Program-made: the position numbers and the translations under genes | Shown here: one piece after another, positions 28,722-39,195 of the stretch | Layout of the letters: every line of letters starts with the position of its first letter | Position numbering within the stretch: the first letter of the stretch is position 1 | DNA from: Limisphaera sp026417315 | GTDB lineage: Bacteria; Verrucomicrobiota; Verrucomicrobiia; Limisphaerales; Limisphaeraceae | Reading direction: 5' to 3' | Length of the DNA stretch: 64,000 bases | Assembly: GCF_049537125.1 (NCBI RefSeq) | Contig: NZ_JBMVQY010000001.1 | Span: 1,488,001 to 1,552,000, forward strand | The notes under the pieces: model-generated | The model's database searches: none | Told to the model about the DNA's origin: nothing | What the model saw: the letters and a program-made list of their open reading frames with translations, nothing else

Positions 28722-29792
28722 GCCGCATCCCTTTTAGCAACCGCCATGCCGAAACCCCGTTTCATACGCCGGGTTGCACGGAAAAAGGCCGGCGCACCCC
28801 TTGGGAGTGGCCCGTGGCGCCGGTCTGCGGCGCGGCCGGAGATATGCAGAGGAGCGCCGGGACCCTCGGATGTCGGAGGATGACACTCCGGGGCCATGGC
28901 CACACGACGAACCCATGGATAAAACACGCCACCTGATCCCGTGGATCAGGTACGCTTTTGACCACATTGATCAAAAGAAATCCAAGGGGTGCAGGTTCCC
29001 GGAAAAGGACCGGTTCGTCACCCGACCGGGATGCCTCTGCTGCGCCGCCCGACCCCTAACCGCACCCCTCGAAGGCACACCCGGGTCCCATCGACCCTGA
29101 AGGCGGGATCGCGATGGGCGGGTCGGGAACGACAGCGGCCCATGCAGGACGGCGGATGTTTTTCCGGCACGTCCCGGTAGCGGGTTACCCGATCCCCAAC
29201 CGCGACGGCCCCCAGGCCCTCGCCACGACCGGCACTGACGCGGAAAACGTCCGGAAGCCCTTGTGGCCCTCCCCCCATCGGCGATTCTCCACCTGCCGGA
29301 TCCAGCCGGCCGCTCACGGTCCATCGCCCGTCCCGCTGGCGTGCGAGACGCCGCGTCCCATTCGGTTCCCCACCGCCCAGACGGCCCGTGTCGTCTCGAC
29401 CGGCCTTTTTGCGCAACGTTAAGCTGGCCGACACCCCGCAGGAAGCCGGCAATTCGGCCGGGATGCCCTCCTACTTCCCGAGTCCCCAGGTATGCGCTCA
29501 CGCGCAGTCCTGTGGGTGAGCCGGCAGCAGAGGGGCACAGGAGTACCGCAGCCCGCTGGTTCTCGAAGGGGGCAGCCACTCGCGGCTTCATCAGGGCTCC
29601 TGGACTTCTCCTGCGCTCGAACCCTGGTCTTCGACACAGAGCACCACACCCGCGGCGGGTATGGCGGACCCACCCACCGCGCTTGCAGAAGCCGCAACAG
29701 TCACGAGCAGTTCGGGCGGACTGACGCCATTAGCAGCTTTATCCGGAGGGGGGCCATGGCCTTGGCTGGCAAGGCATGTTAGGTGCCAGTGA
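28722..29792. other. Intergenic region between the nitrate operon and the CRISPR trailer
   Basis: 1.07 kb with no convincing gene on either strand. It holds the nitrate-operon control region, including two inverted repeats at 28931-28977 in a locally AT-richer patch, and ends at the degenerate CRISPR repeat. No tRNA-like cloverleaf was recognised. Confidence 0.55.
28931..28977. promoter_or_regulatory. Two adjacent inverted repeats upstream of the nitrate operon
   Basis: The first is a perfect 9-3-9 palindrome, ACCTGATCC-CGT-GGATCAGGT (28931-28951). The second (28955-28977) has outer arms CTTTTGA/TCAAAAG and can form a 9-bp stem with one G-T pair and a five-base loop on the minus strand. Both carry TGATC cores. 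They lie about 210-255 bp upstream of the transporter ATG. They could be operators for a dimeric regulator or hairpins in a leader RNA; nothing shows which. Confidence 0.5.
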
Positions 29793-29828
29793 CCGTTTGA
29801 GGGGCCGCGCCTTTGTGGGCGCGGAGAT
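29793..29828 (-). repeat. Degenerate terminal CRISPR repeat (trailer end)
   Basis: The last 28 bases match the array consensus (GGGGCCGCGCC onward), but the first eight read CCGTTTGA instead of GCTTCAAT. Decay of the terminal repeat is typical of the leader-distal end, supporting the array orientation. Confidence 0.9.
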
Positions 29829-32800
29829 CGCAATGATCCACAGCATGCTCGTCAGCGCAGATGCTGCTTCAATGGGGCCGCGCCTTTGTGGGCGCGGAGA
29901 TCTGGACATCGGGTGTCCAGCGGTTGTCGCGCACGGGCTTCAATGGGGCCGCGCCTTTGTGGGCGCGGAGATTCATGTTATCGCCCCCCAAAGTACCCTC
30001 GGCAATGCGCTTCAATGGGGCCGCGCCTTTGTGGGCGCGGAGATCAGCTTGGGCCGTGGGAGGTCCTGGTCGGTTGCTTGGCTTCAATGGGGCCGCGCCT
30101 TTGTGGGCGCGGAGATGTGTGGCGTCGCGTGTTGCGTTTCGTGTGTCTGCACGCTTCAATGGGGCCGCGCCTTTGTGGGCGCGGAGATATCGCCCCTCTC
30201 GGGCAGAGTGCCATCCACGCCGAAGCTTCAATGGGGCCGCGCCTTTGTGGGCGCGGAGATCACTCCAACCGCCACCAAATGTCAACACCAAATGCGGCTT
30301 CAATGGGGCCGCGCCTTTGTGGGCGCGGAGATACCGACCACGCCTGCAACGACACCCACGCCACGCCACGCTTCAATGGGGCCGCGCCTTTGTGGGCGCG
30401 GAGATATGCGCACCTGCCAGGCGCAACACCAGGAATACTCACGCTTCAATGGGGCCGCGCCTTTGTGGGCGCGGAGATCGAGCCCGTGCAGCGCTGTGTC
30501 ATCGCGCACGAGGTGCTTCAATGGGGCCGCGCCTTTGTGGGCGCGGAGATGCACCAAGGGCGTGGAGCTTGTGTGGCAGGGGCAAGCTTCAATGGGGCCG
30601 CGCCTTTGTGGGCGCGGAGATAGAAGAGAGAGATTGGTTCGTCTGCTGCTGGGTCTTGCTTCAATGGGGCCGCGCCTTTGTGGGCGCGGAGATAGCAGAG
30701 GGCGAGGCCCTGGCCCGGGTTTTTGCGATGCTTCAATGGGGCCGCGCCTTTGTGGGCGCGGAGATGAAACTTCATCGCTACGGCGGATGCGTATACGTCG
30801 TTGCTTCAATGGGGCCGCGCCTTTGTGGGCGCGGAGATGTAGTGCGACCCATTCTCCATCGCCGCCCAATGACCCTGCTTCAATGGGGCCGCGCCTTTGT
30901 GGGCGCGGAGATGCAGAGAGAAGACCGATAGAGGGCAGCAGCCTCCGGCTTCAATGGGGCCGCGCCTTTGTGGGCGCGGAGATGACTGGGGGGATCTCGA
31001 CGACTGGGACGATGAGCCCAAGCTTCAATGGGGCCGCGCCTTTGTGGGCGCGGAGATCCCAATTGCTGATGCCGATGCAGCCGACGATGGTCGCGCTTCA
31101 ATGGGGCCGCGCCTTTGTGGGCGCGGAGATGCCGCGTTTCTGCGCACGACGGCGCGCAGCGCGCACCTGCTTCAATGGGGCCGCGCCTTTGTGGGCGCGG
31201 AGATGCATACTGGACCATGGTGGCGCCCTGGGCCGTGATGGTGCTTCAATGGGGCCGCGCCTTTGTGGGCGCGGAGATTGCCGCGTTCGCGATTAAGTTA
31301 GGCGGCACGTGGAAAGCTTCAATGGGGCCGCGCCTTTGTGGGCGCGGAGATGACCTGGTCGGAGCCGGGGAAACCCGGGGAGGCCGATCGCTTCAATGGG
31401 GCCGCGCCTTTGTGGGCGCGGAGATGTGGATCCCGCCGGGGCACCATTGCCCGAAGGGGTCGCTTCAATGGGGCCGCGCCTTTGTGGGCGCGGAGATCGT
31501 GGACTGGGCAGAGGGTCATGCGTACGGTCTGAGGCTTCAATGGGGCCGCGCCTTTGTGGGCGCGGAGATTGCGGCAAGCTACGACATCTCCACCGAGACG
31601 CTGTTGCTTCAATGGGGCCGCGCCTTTGTGGGCGCGGAGATTTATACGTGGGATGCAACTCTGTGGTGCTTTGCAGGTGGCTTCAATGGGGCCGCGCCTT
31701 TGTGGGCGCGGAGATTGGGAGGCTGCGTGTCGGGGGCGTAGTGTCTGCACGCTTCAATGGGGCCGCGCCTTTGTGGGCGCGGAGATGATACTGGGAAGCC
31801 TCCAGCATTGGGCAGGTGGCAAAGCTTCAATGGGGCCGCGCCTTTGTGGGCGCGGAGATCGCGGGTTCCGCGTCGGAGCTGATCGAATCGTTTAGCTTCA
31901 ATGGGGCCGCGCCTTTGTGGGCGCGGAGATGGCCCAAACCGACTTCCTGCGTTGGCTGTCGGACATTGCTTCAATGGGGCCGCGCCTTTGTGGGCGCGGA
32001 GATAGGTTTGGGCCCCCTATTTGTTTTTTTTGTACGCTCGCTTCAATGGGGCCGCGCCTTTGTGGGCGCGGAGATCCGTCGGGCGCCGCGGACCGTGCTC
32101 GCGCCCGGCATCGCTTCAATGGGGCCGCGCCTTTGTGGGCGCGGAGATCGGCTCTGGGGGTACCCTGGCGGGTGTTCATCGGTTCGGCTTCAATGGGGCC
32201 GCGCCTTTGTGGGCGCGGAGATGTCGCGTGGACCGATTGATGATCCACTCGCGTGACACCACGCTTCAATGGGGCCGCGCCTTTGTGGGCGCGGAGATCG
32301 CCCGCGGCTTCGCGGGCGGGTACACGCCCGCCTAGCTTCAATGGGGCCGCGCCTTTGTGGGCGCGGAGATATGAGGCTCACGGTCCTGTTCATTGGTTCC
32401 TCCTATGCTTCAATGGGGCCGCGCCTTTGTGGGCGCGGAGATTCGGGATGAGCCCCCGGGCGGAGCCGGTGGTTATTGGCTTCAATGGGGCCGCGCCTTT
32501 GTGGGCGCGGAGATCGCCTGCGGCGTGCCAACGCTGGTCGTACGGGGCGGGCTTCAATGGGGCCGCGCCTTTGTGGGCGCGGAGATATGTGGTGAGACGC
32601 CTCTATGATTTCGTGCATCACTGGAGCTTCAATGGGGCCGCGCCTTTGTGGGCGCGGAGATCTCGGGTGCCTCTGTCGGGGGCACCGCCGGGCGCGTCGC
32701 TTCAATGGGGCCGCGCCTTTGTGGGCGCGGAGATGAGTGCGGGATCCTGGGAGTTTGGCGACCTACCTGTCGCTTCAATGGGGCCGCGCCTTTGTGGGCG

Positions 32801-35800
32801 CGGAGATCCTTATATTGGAAGTCGTCCTCCTTTTCTTCCTACTGCTTCAATGGGGCCGCGCCTTTGTGGGCGCGGAGATCTGCCGTCGATAGGTGGCCGG
32901 ATTACGCGGCCGAGGGCTTCAATGGGGCCGCGCCTTTGTGGGCGCGGAGATCGATGAACGGCTCGTCTGGTTCACCGCACAACTTCGAGCTTCAATGGGG
33001 CCGCGCCTTTGTGGGCGCGGAGATATCTTGCCCGGCACGGCCACTATCCGGACCTGCGCACGCTTCAATGGGGCCGCGCCTTTGTGGGCGCGGAGATCTA
33101 GCGGTCGGACCGACCGGACCGGTCCGGACCTACTGCTTCAATGGGGCCGCGCCTTTGTGGGCGCGGAGATCGCCCTGGCCATCGGTGGCGTCGCAGGCAC
33201 GGGCAACGCTTCAATGGGGCCGCGCCTTTGTGGGCGCGGAGATAAAAATGGACACTTTTGGGCGGTTGGGCGCTACCAGGGCTTCAATGGGGCCGCGCCT
33301 TTGTGGGCGCGGAGATGGGCCTAGGTGGGGCTGGAGGGTGAGTGTGATGATTGCTTCAATGGGGCCGCGCCTTTGTGGGCGCGGAGATACCGACGGAGCA
33401 GCCTGCGACACACCCCGCGTCATCCGCTTCAATGGGGCCGCGCCTTTGTGGGCGCGGAGATAGCTTGACCCTGACCGTCTCCCCGTCGTCACCCTTGCTT
33501 CAATGGGGCCGCGCCTTTGTGGGCGCGGAGATGGCCCCAAGCCCGATCGTGATGCGTCCGGAAAGGTTGCTTCAATGGGGCCGCGCCTTTGTGGGCGCGG
33601 AGATCCGGGGCTCGCACGCAGGCGTCAGGCCTGCCCACAGGGCTTCAATGGGGCCGCGCCTTTGTGGGCGCGGAGATGGCGGGCCCACCAGTAACACCCG
33701 CGAGCCCGCCTTTGCTTCAATGGGGCCGCGCCTTTGTGGGCGCGGAGATGCGGAAAAGCCGTTGGGGCGGCTTCAGGCGGCTAGTGGCTTCAATGGGGCC
33801 GCGCCTTTGTGGGCGCGGAGATAGGAATAACATCGTGTATCGGAACAGTGCGGGGTATGGCTTCAATGGGGCCGCGCCTTTGTGGGCGCGGAGATGCCTG
33901 CCCTGCGGGCAATGGTGCCCCAGGCTCAATGGCTTCAATGGGGCCGCGCCTTTGTGGGCGCGGAGATCTCGTGCTGACGGGACTACTAATCCTGTGAGCG
34001 AGAGCTTCAATGGGGCCGCGCCTTTGTGGGCGCGGAGATACCAGTGCGGACCGCATGCCGATGCCCACTACCAGGGCTTCAATGGGGCCGCGCCTTTGTG
34101 GGCGCGGAGATAACATGAACATGGTTGTTGGTGTAGAGCTGCGCTACGTCCCTGCTTCAATGGGGCCGCGCCTTTGTGGGCGCGGAGATTGACGACAGCG
34201 ACCAAGTCGGCCGCTGCCGAGCCTACGCTTCAATGGGGCCGCGCCTTTGTGGGCGCGGAGATTGGGCCGTACGGTTGGGGCGGATAGCCGACCAGTGCGC
34301 TTCAATGGGGCCGCGCCTTTGTGGGCGCGGAGATGATAGTCCTGCCCGTCTACCGCGATAACCGCATAGCAGCTTCAATGGGGCCGCGCCTTTGTGGGCG
34401 CGGAGATCTCCCGCTCACCAAATAAACAATGTTAGTCATGGCCGGCTTCAATGGGGCCGCGCCTTTGTGGGCGCGGAGATCAAACCCCGTCAGCCTCAGT
34501 TCTACCAAACAATAGTCAGCTTCAATGGGGCCGCGCCTTTGTGGGCGCGGAGATTTTCTCCGGTCTTCTCGTCGCATAGGCACAGGAGGTTGCTTCAATG
34601 GGGCCGCGCCTTTGTGGGCGCGGAGATCAACCTGCTGCCATTCACGACTGCCCCAGTACAGATGCTTCAATGGGGCCGCGCCTTTGTGGGCGCGGAGATG
34701 AATCCACTCCGACTTGATCACCCACAGCCGCCAGTCGCTTCAATGGGGCCGCGCCTTTGTGGGCGCGGAGATGAAACATAGCAACCCCGCTTAACTTGAC
34801 CGAAATCAGCTTCAATGGGGCCGCGCCTTTGTGGGCGCGGAGATCTCACCAGGACCGATAAACAATCGGCGCACAGTCACGCTTCAATGGGGCCGCGCCT
34901 TTGTGGGCGCGGAGATCCGGTCGTAGACCCCGACCTCGAGCTCGAGCTTTCAGCGCTTCAATGGGGCCGCGCCTTTGTGGGCGCGGAGATGTACGTTGAA
35001 GGCGAAGTCCGCGTGGTGTGCCCGACGGCTTCAATGGGGCCGCGCCTTTGTGGGCGCGGAGATCTTTCATGCCCCGTTCTCCCCGCCACAGCTAGGCCCG
35101 CTTCAATGGGGCCGCGCCTTTGTGGGCGCGGAGATCGTTCGCAATCCGGAAGGTTTGGGTTCTTATCTTGCGCTTCAATGGGGCCGCGCCTTTGTGGGCG
35201 CGGAGATCTCGCCAGGTCCCAGGAACAGCCTCCGCACCCAGGGCTTCAATGGGGCCGCGCCTTTGTGGGCGCGGAGATTGAGTGGTTGCGGTCGGTAATT
35301 GAGGCTGATGGGACGCTTCAATGGGGCCGCGCCTTTGTGGGCGCGGAGATAACGCTCGCCCACGCGAAAACCGACGTCCTCGATCTGCTTCAATGGGGCC
35401 GCGCCTTTGTGGGCGCGGAGATGTAGACAATCAGCGCGGCCGTCAGAGACGCCGCCACGAGCTTCAATGGGGCCGCGCCTTTGTGGGCGCGGAGATTAAA
35501 CAGGGTCGGCGGCAGGCTGCGGACGTTGTCCGGCTTCAATGGGGCCGCGCCTTTGTGGGCGCGGAGATGTGTCGCGTGCGGGTCGTCTGGTCCTTGGTGG
35601 AGCCGGCTTCAATGGGGCCGCGCCTTTGTGGGCGCGGAGATGCAGACACGCCCAAATAACCGCTCAGTACACTCGACGGCTTCAATGGGGCCGCGCCTTT
35701 GTGGGCGCGGAGATTCCTTTCTTCACTCCCCAGGCATCGCATCCAACCGCGCTTCAATGGGGCCGCGCCTTTGTGGGCGCGGAGATGAATTGCTTTGTCA

Positions 35801-36368
35801 AGAGCACCGCAAGCCTGGGTCAGCTTCAATGGGGCCGCGCCTTTGTGGGCGCGGAGATGCCGCTGCTCGGCGGGGACGGTTCGCCCCTACGGCTCGCTTC
35901 AATGGGGCCGCGCCTTTGTGGGCGCGGAGATGCCACGACAAACCCGATACCGAACAACACGCACAGGCTTCAATGGGGCCGCGCCTTTGTGGGCGCGGAG
36001 ATAAACAAGGTTCCTTGCGCGGTTGGGAGAACATGCTGCGAGCTTCAATGGGGCCGCGCCTTTGTGGGCGCGGAGATGCGGAAACAACAGGCGCACAGTG
36101 ATTACGAGCGGTGGGCTTCAATGGGGCCGCGCCTTTGTGGGCGCGGAGATCACAGGGCTGCTGCAGTTCAATGGTCGCGCCGTGCTGCTTCAATGGGGCC
36201 GCGCCTTTGTGGGCGCGGAGATGACTAACTTTCTTTTTTTGTCCTCTGTAGATGGCACGCTTCAATGGGGCCGCGCCTTTGTGGGCGCGGAGATGGGGTC
36301 TGGCGTGGGGGCTTCGGGCGTGGCTTGGTGGGGCTTCAATGGGGCCGCGCCTTTGTGGGCGCGGAGAT
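29793..36368 (-). CRISPR. CRISPR array, 91 repeats and 90 spacers
   Basis: I located 91 repeat units of 36 bp: the first (29793-29828) is degenerate and the other 90 appear identical, starting at 29866, 29937, 30009 and so on to 36333. Spacers are 35-42 bp, mostly 36-37. On the plus strand the repeat begins GCTTCAATGGGG and ends GGCGCGGAGAT; it contains a 7-bp palindrome CCGCGCC/GGCGCGG around a six-base loop. The other strand ends in ATTGAAGC, the usual 3' terminus of type I repeats. This, together with the degenerate unit at the left end and cas2 at the right end, indicates minus-strand transcription with the leader at 36.4 kb. Newest spacers should be near 36.3 kb. Confidence 0.99.
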
Positions 36369-36594
36369 AGCAACCCCTCGCTGACCGCGATTTGCACGGC
36401 TGAATTGTGGCCGAAGCGAGCGGTGGCGACAAGGCGAGGTTTTCGCGGGGAGGCGCGAGTGGGGGTGCGGTGCAAGTGGTTGATGCAGTGGGATTTGGCG
36501 GCTGCGAGCGGCAGCGCCGATTCTTGCATCACCTCGCCGCTCGCACAGGGGTTGTGTCAAGGATCGCTTGCTGGCGGCCCAGCGCACGGTCAGC
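36369..36594 (-). promoter_or_regulatory. CRISPR leader
   Basis: 226 bp between the cas2 stop codon and the first leader-proximal repeat. A perfect minus-strand TTGACA (plus 36555-36560) is a possible -35 element, but no well-spaced -10 is obvious. Expected to contain the pre-crRNA promoter and spacer-integration signals; identification rests on position and repeat orientation. Confidence 0.7.
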
Positions 36595-36885
36595 CTAGAA
36601 AACGTAGCAGGGGGCGTCGAGTCGGATATATGGCAGGCCGAGGGAGGTGATCACCCGGTCGCCCCGTCCCTCGGCGGGCCCGAGGTCGACGAAGAGGACC
36701 TGGTCCTGGTCGTGATGGATGATGGCGCTGAGGGCGGTCTCGAGTTCAATTTTTTCCATGGGGGTGAGGTCGCATTCGAAGATGGAGTACTGGAGGTGGT
36801 TGCCGTAGTTGCGGCAGGTTTTGAACACCTGCCGCAGGCGTTTTTCATCGGCGATGTCGTAGCAGACGAGCCAGGTGTTGCGCAT
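36595..36885 (-). CDS. cas2: Cas2, adaptation complex subunit
   Basis: 96-residue protein that with Cas1 forms the spacer-integration complex. It has the Cas2 ferredoxin-like fold signature: an N-terminal strand ending in the conserved Asp (WLVCYDIADEKRLRQVF), then NHLQYSIFECDL and the C-terminal SLGLPYIRLDAPCYVF. It begins 3 bp after the cas4-cas1 stop and lies directly before the leader. Length is standard. Cas2 does not discriminate between CRISPR subtypes. Confidence 0.97.
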   Translation of the reverse strand: MRNTWLVCYDIADEKRLRQVFKTCRNYGNHLQYSIFECDLTPMEKIELETALSAIIHHDQDQVLFVDLGPAEGRGDRVITSLGLPYIRLDAPCYVF

Positions 36886-36888
36886 GGT

Positions 36889-39195
36889 TCAACGGGTGGT
36901 GAGGGGGATGTATTCGGAGATCTCCCCGGTGAGGGTTTTGGCCAGGAGTCGCGCCTGGAGTTCGAGGGCGCGGCGGTAGCTGACCTTGTAATCAAAGAGG
37001 GGATGCGTCAGGAGGCTGTTGATGCGCTGTTCGTAGACTTCGAAGAACCGGCGACGCGCTCTGGGTGCCAGGTTGACGGCGCGTCCTGCGCTTACGAAGT
37101 CTTCGGGTGTGATGATGCGGTTGTTGATGGCGGTGAGCACCACGGATTCGGCGATGAGGGGGCGGAATTCTTCCATGAGGTCGAGGGCCAGGGCGGGGCG
37201 CCCGAAGCGTGGTTGGTGATAGAAGCCGACGTAGGGATCGAATCCGACGGCGAGCAGGGCCAGGGTGCAATCCTTGGTGAGGAGGCTGTAGGCCAGGGAG
37301 AGCAGGGCGTTGACGGGGTCGGTGGGAGGACGGCGGTTGCGCTGGGTGAAGTTGAAGGTGAACTGGAGAGGCCCATGGGGGGATGGAGCCGGCGCGGAGC
37401 CGGCCAGGAGGGCCTCTTCCGGGATGTTCTGGGTGACTTTGATCATGCCGCTGAACTGCTCGAAGTAGGTGCGAGCGGCCTCTCCCTCGATTCCGAGCAG
37501 GGTTGGGAGGTCCGGGGCGGACAGGGCGGCCTCGGCATAGTGTTTGAGGAGGGCCAATGTGCGAGGGGGCGGTTCGAGGTGATTTCGCATGAGGAGGGTG
37601 CGGTGATTGCGGATTTTGCCGTGAACAAACTTGCGTGCCAGGGGCAGGGCGTGTTGCGGGTCTGCCGCGGTACGGAACTGTTCGATGCGCAGGAAGACGT
37701 TTTTGAGGTGATGTCCGCGGGTCAGGCCGTAGAACCAGCCGCCCATGGAGAAGAAGGTGATAGGTACCTCGGCTTCGCAGAGGGCCTGGATGGCCTGGGT
37801 GGTGATTTGGATGTTTCCGAAGAGGGCCACATGGGAAAGGTCACGGATGCGGACTTCGTCGATGACTCTGCCTTCCTGAGAGATTTGGAGGGTTTCCTCT
37901 TTGCGGCCGACGCGGAGTCCCTGCGTGTTGAGATAGAGGGCGCGGGTGTCGTCGCGCGGGGCCATGAGGCGTCGGACAGGCTCCGGCGATCGCGAAGGGC
38001 CCGGGGTGTGAGGGGATGCGGTTGCGGGGGAGGGTCCCGAGGGGGTGTTGGGGGAGGGGCGTTGGTCGCTCAGGAGGCGGGTTTCGTCCGGGAGACAGAT
38101 GGGGGCAAGGGAGCACCGGGGGCATTTGGGCGAGGCGACCAGGGGTGGGGGGATGGGTCCGACGGCGCAACGGCGCGCGGCGTCGATTTGTTGAAGGACC
38201 CATTGCTCGAGGTCGGGAGTGAGTTCGAGCCGGACGCGTTGTTTGGTGCCGCGGTAGTAAATGATACCTTCGCGGCATTGGTAGCCGTTGTCCCGCAAGA
38301 TGAGGCACTGAAGGGCCAGTTGCATGCGGTCGCCGTCCCAAAGTTCCGGGACGTCATCGCGGAGGCGCGGGGAGCCGGCTTTGTAATCGACGGGGCAGAC
38401 TTCGACTGCAGTGAAGAGGTCGGAAGAACCGGTCTGGATTTCGACGAGGTCGATCTTGGCGATGACCCCGAGCCGGTCGGATCCCAGTTCCACGGAGCGG
38501 GAGTGAATGATTTCTTCGCGGGCGGGTTCGGGGGCGCTGGAGGGGTCTGCGGGGGCAGGGGCGGAAGCGGCGGGGGGTGCGGGTGGGGGCATGGCGCCGG
38601 TGCCGGCATCGACGCGCTGGTGCAGGGCGGCGCCCCGCAGGGTATCGGCATTATGAAGAAACACGCCCTCCACGAATTCGTAATAGAAGAGGCGGGGGCA
38701 GTAGACGAACTGGTTCAGCATTCGTGCGGGAATGATGCCGGTGAAGAGGGGCGGGGAGGCGGGATTGGGCGAAACGTGAGGCGGTGGGCTTTCTTGATCG
38801 GGTTTATCAGCCGAGCCGGGGGGCGGGTTCGAATCTGTGGCCTGGGTCGAGCTGGGCGGGGAGGCGGGAGCCGAAGGGTGAGCCGGAGCAGGGGCGGCGG
38901 CGTCTGGGGGACACGGTGTCGGGGGTTCGGACGGAGATGGTCCGGATTCTCGTGCCAGAATGGGCGCCTGGGGGCCGGTCGGGGTCGGGGAAGGGAGCGC
39001 CGAGGGTTGTTGTTCAACGGGACGCTGGAGAAGTCGCGCCGAGCGCCGGAGCATCTCCAGAAGCTCGCGGGCCTCTTCGGAGTGCGGATGCCCGGTGTCG
39101 AGGCTGTGGGCCGCCAACTCTAGCCGGGCGTTGCGCCGGGCCACAGCCTTTTGCGCCGGTGAGAGCCGTTGGTTGGCGCTGGTTTCGTTGCTCAT
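36889..39195 (-). CDS. cas4-cas1: Cas4-Cas1 fusion protein, type I-G adaptation integrase
   Basis: 768-residue fusion from the ATG at 39195 (MSNETSANQRL). Residues about 10-60 are charged and helical, and about 60-150 are a Pro/Ser/Ala-rich low-complexity linker. Residues about 158-385 form a Cas4 nuclease: NQFVYCPRLFYYE, CPVDYKAG, and the C-terminal cysteines KCPRCSLAPIC, which with the first Cys would bind a 4Fe-4S cluster. Cas1 begins near residue 410 (RALYLNTQGLRVG) with its metal-ligand regions LLGIEGEAARTYFEQF and FYHQPRFGRPALALDLMEEF. Cas4-Cas1 fusions are characteristic of type I-G (former I-U). The long N-terminal extension is unusual. Confidence 0.95.
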   Translation of the reverse strand: MSNETSANQRLSPAQKAVARRNARLELAAHSLDTGHPHSEEARELLEMLRRSARLLQRPVEQQPSALPSPTPTGPQAPILARESGPSPSEPPTPCPPDAAAPAPAHPSAPASPPSSTQATDSNPPPGSADKPDQESPPPHVSPNPASPPLFTGIIPARMLNQFVYCPRLFYYEFVEGVFLHNADTLRGAALHQRVDAGTGAMPPPAPPAASAPAPADPSSAPEPAREEIIHSRSVELGSDRLGVIAKIDLVEIQTGSSDLFTAVEVCPVDYKAGSPRLRDDVPELWDGDRMQLALQCLILRDNGYQCREGIIYYRGTKQRVRLELTPDLEQWVLQQIDAARRCAVGPIPPPLVASPKCPRCSLAPICLPDETRLLSDQRPSPNTPSGPSPATASPHTPGPSRSPEPVRRLMAPRDDTRALYLNTQGLRVGRKEETLQISQEGRVIDEVRIRDLSHVALFGNIQITTQAIQALCEAEVPITFFSMGGWFYGLTRGHHLKNVFLRIEQFRTAADPQHALPLARKFVHGKIRNHRTLLMRNHLEPPPRTLALLKHYAEAALSAPDLPTLLGIEGEAARTYFEQFSGMIKVTQNIPEEALLAGSAPAPSPHGPLQFTFNFTQRNRRPPTDPVNALLSLAYSLLTKDCTLALLAVGFDPYVGFYHQPRFGRPALALDLMEEFRPLIAESVVLTAINNRIITPEDFVSAGRAVNLAPRARRRFFEVYEQRINSLLTHPLFDYKVSYRRALELQARLLAKTLTGEISEYIPLTTR

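Noticed and set aside
28971..29591. Minus-strand open frame between the nitrate operon and the array
   Set aside because: No domain, no credible start signal, and composition unlike the genes around it.
29440..29792. A tRNA gene beside the array trailer, suggested by CTCGAACCC-like stretches
   Set aside because: No matching acceptor stem, anticodon arm or T-loop could be assembled.
28722..29792. Classical DnaA-box cluster supporting an origin at the skew switch
   Set aside because: Only weak matches (7 of 9 positions) were seen, so an origin is kept as a hypothesis from skew and not annotated.
29776..36370. Long open frames on both strands running through the CRISPR array, with a repeated FVGAE- or LRAHKGAA-like unit
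   Set aside because: They are translations of the 36-bp repeat; the repeated peptide unit is the repeat itself and the variable parts are spacers.
36568..39123. Long plus-strand open frame antisense to cas2 and cas4-cas1
   Set aside because: Glycine/valine-rich antisense translation; the minus strand encodes unmistakable Cas2, Cas4 and Cas1 motifs.
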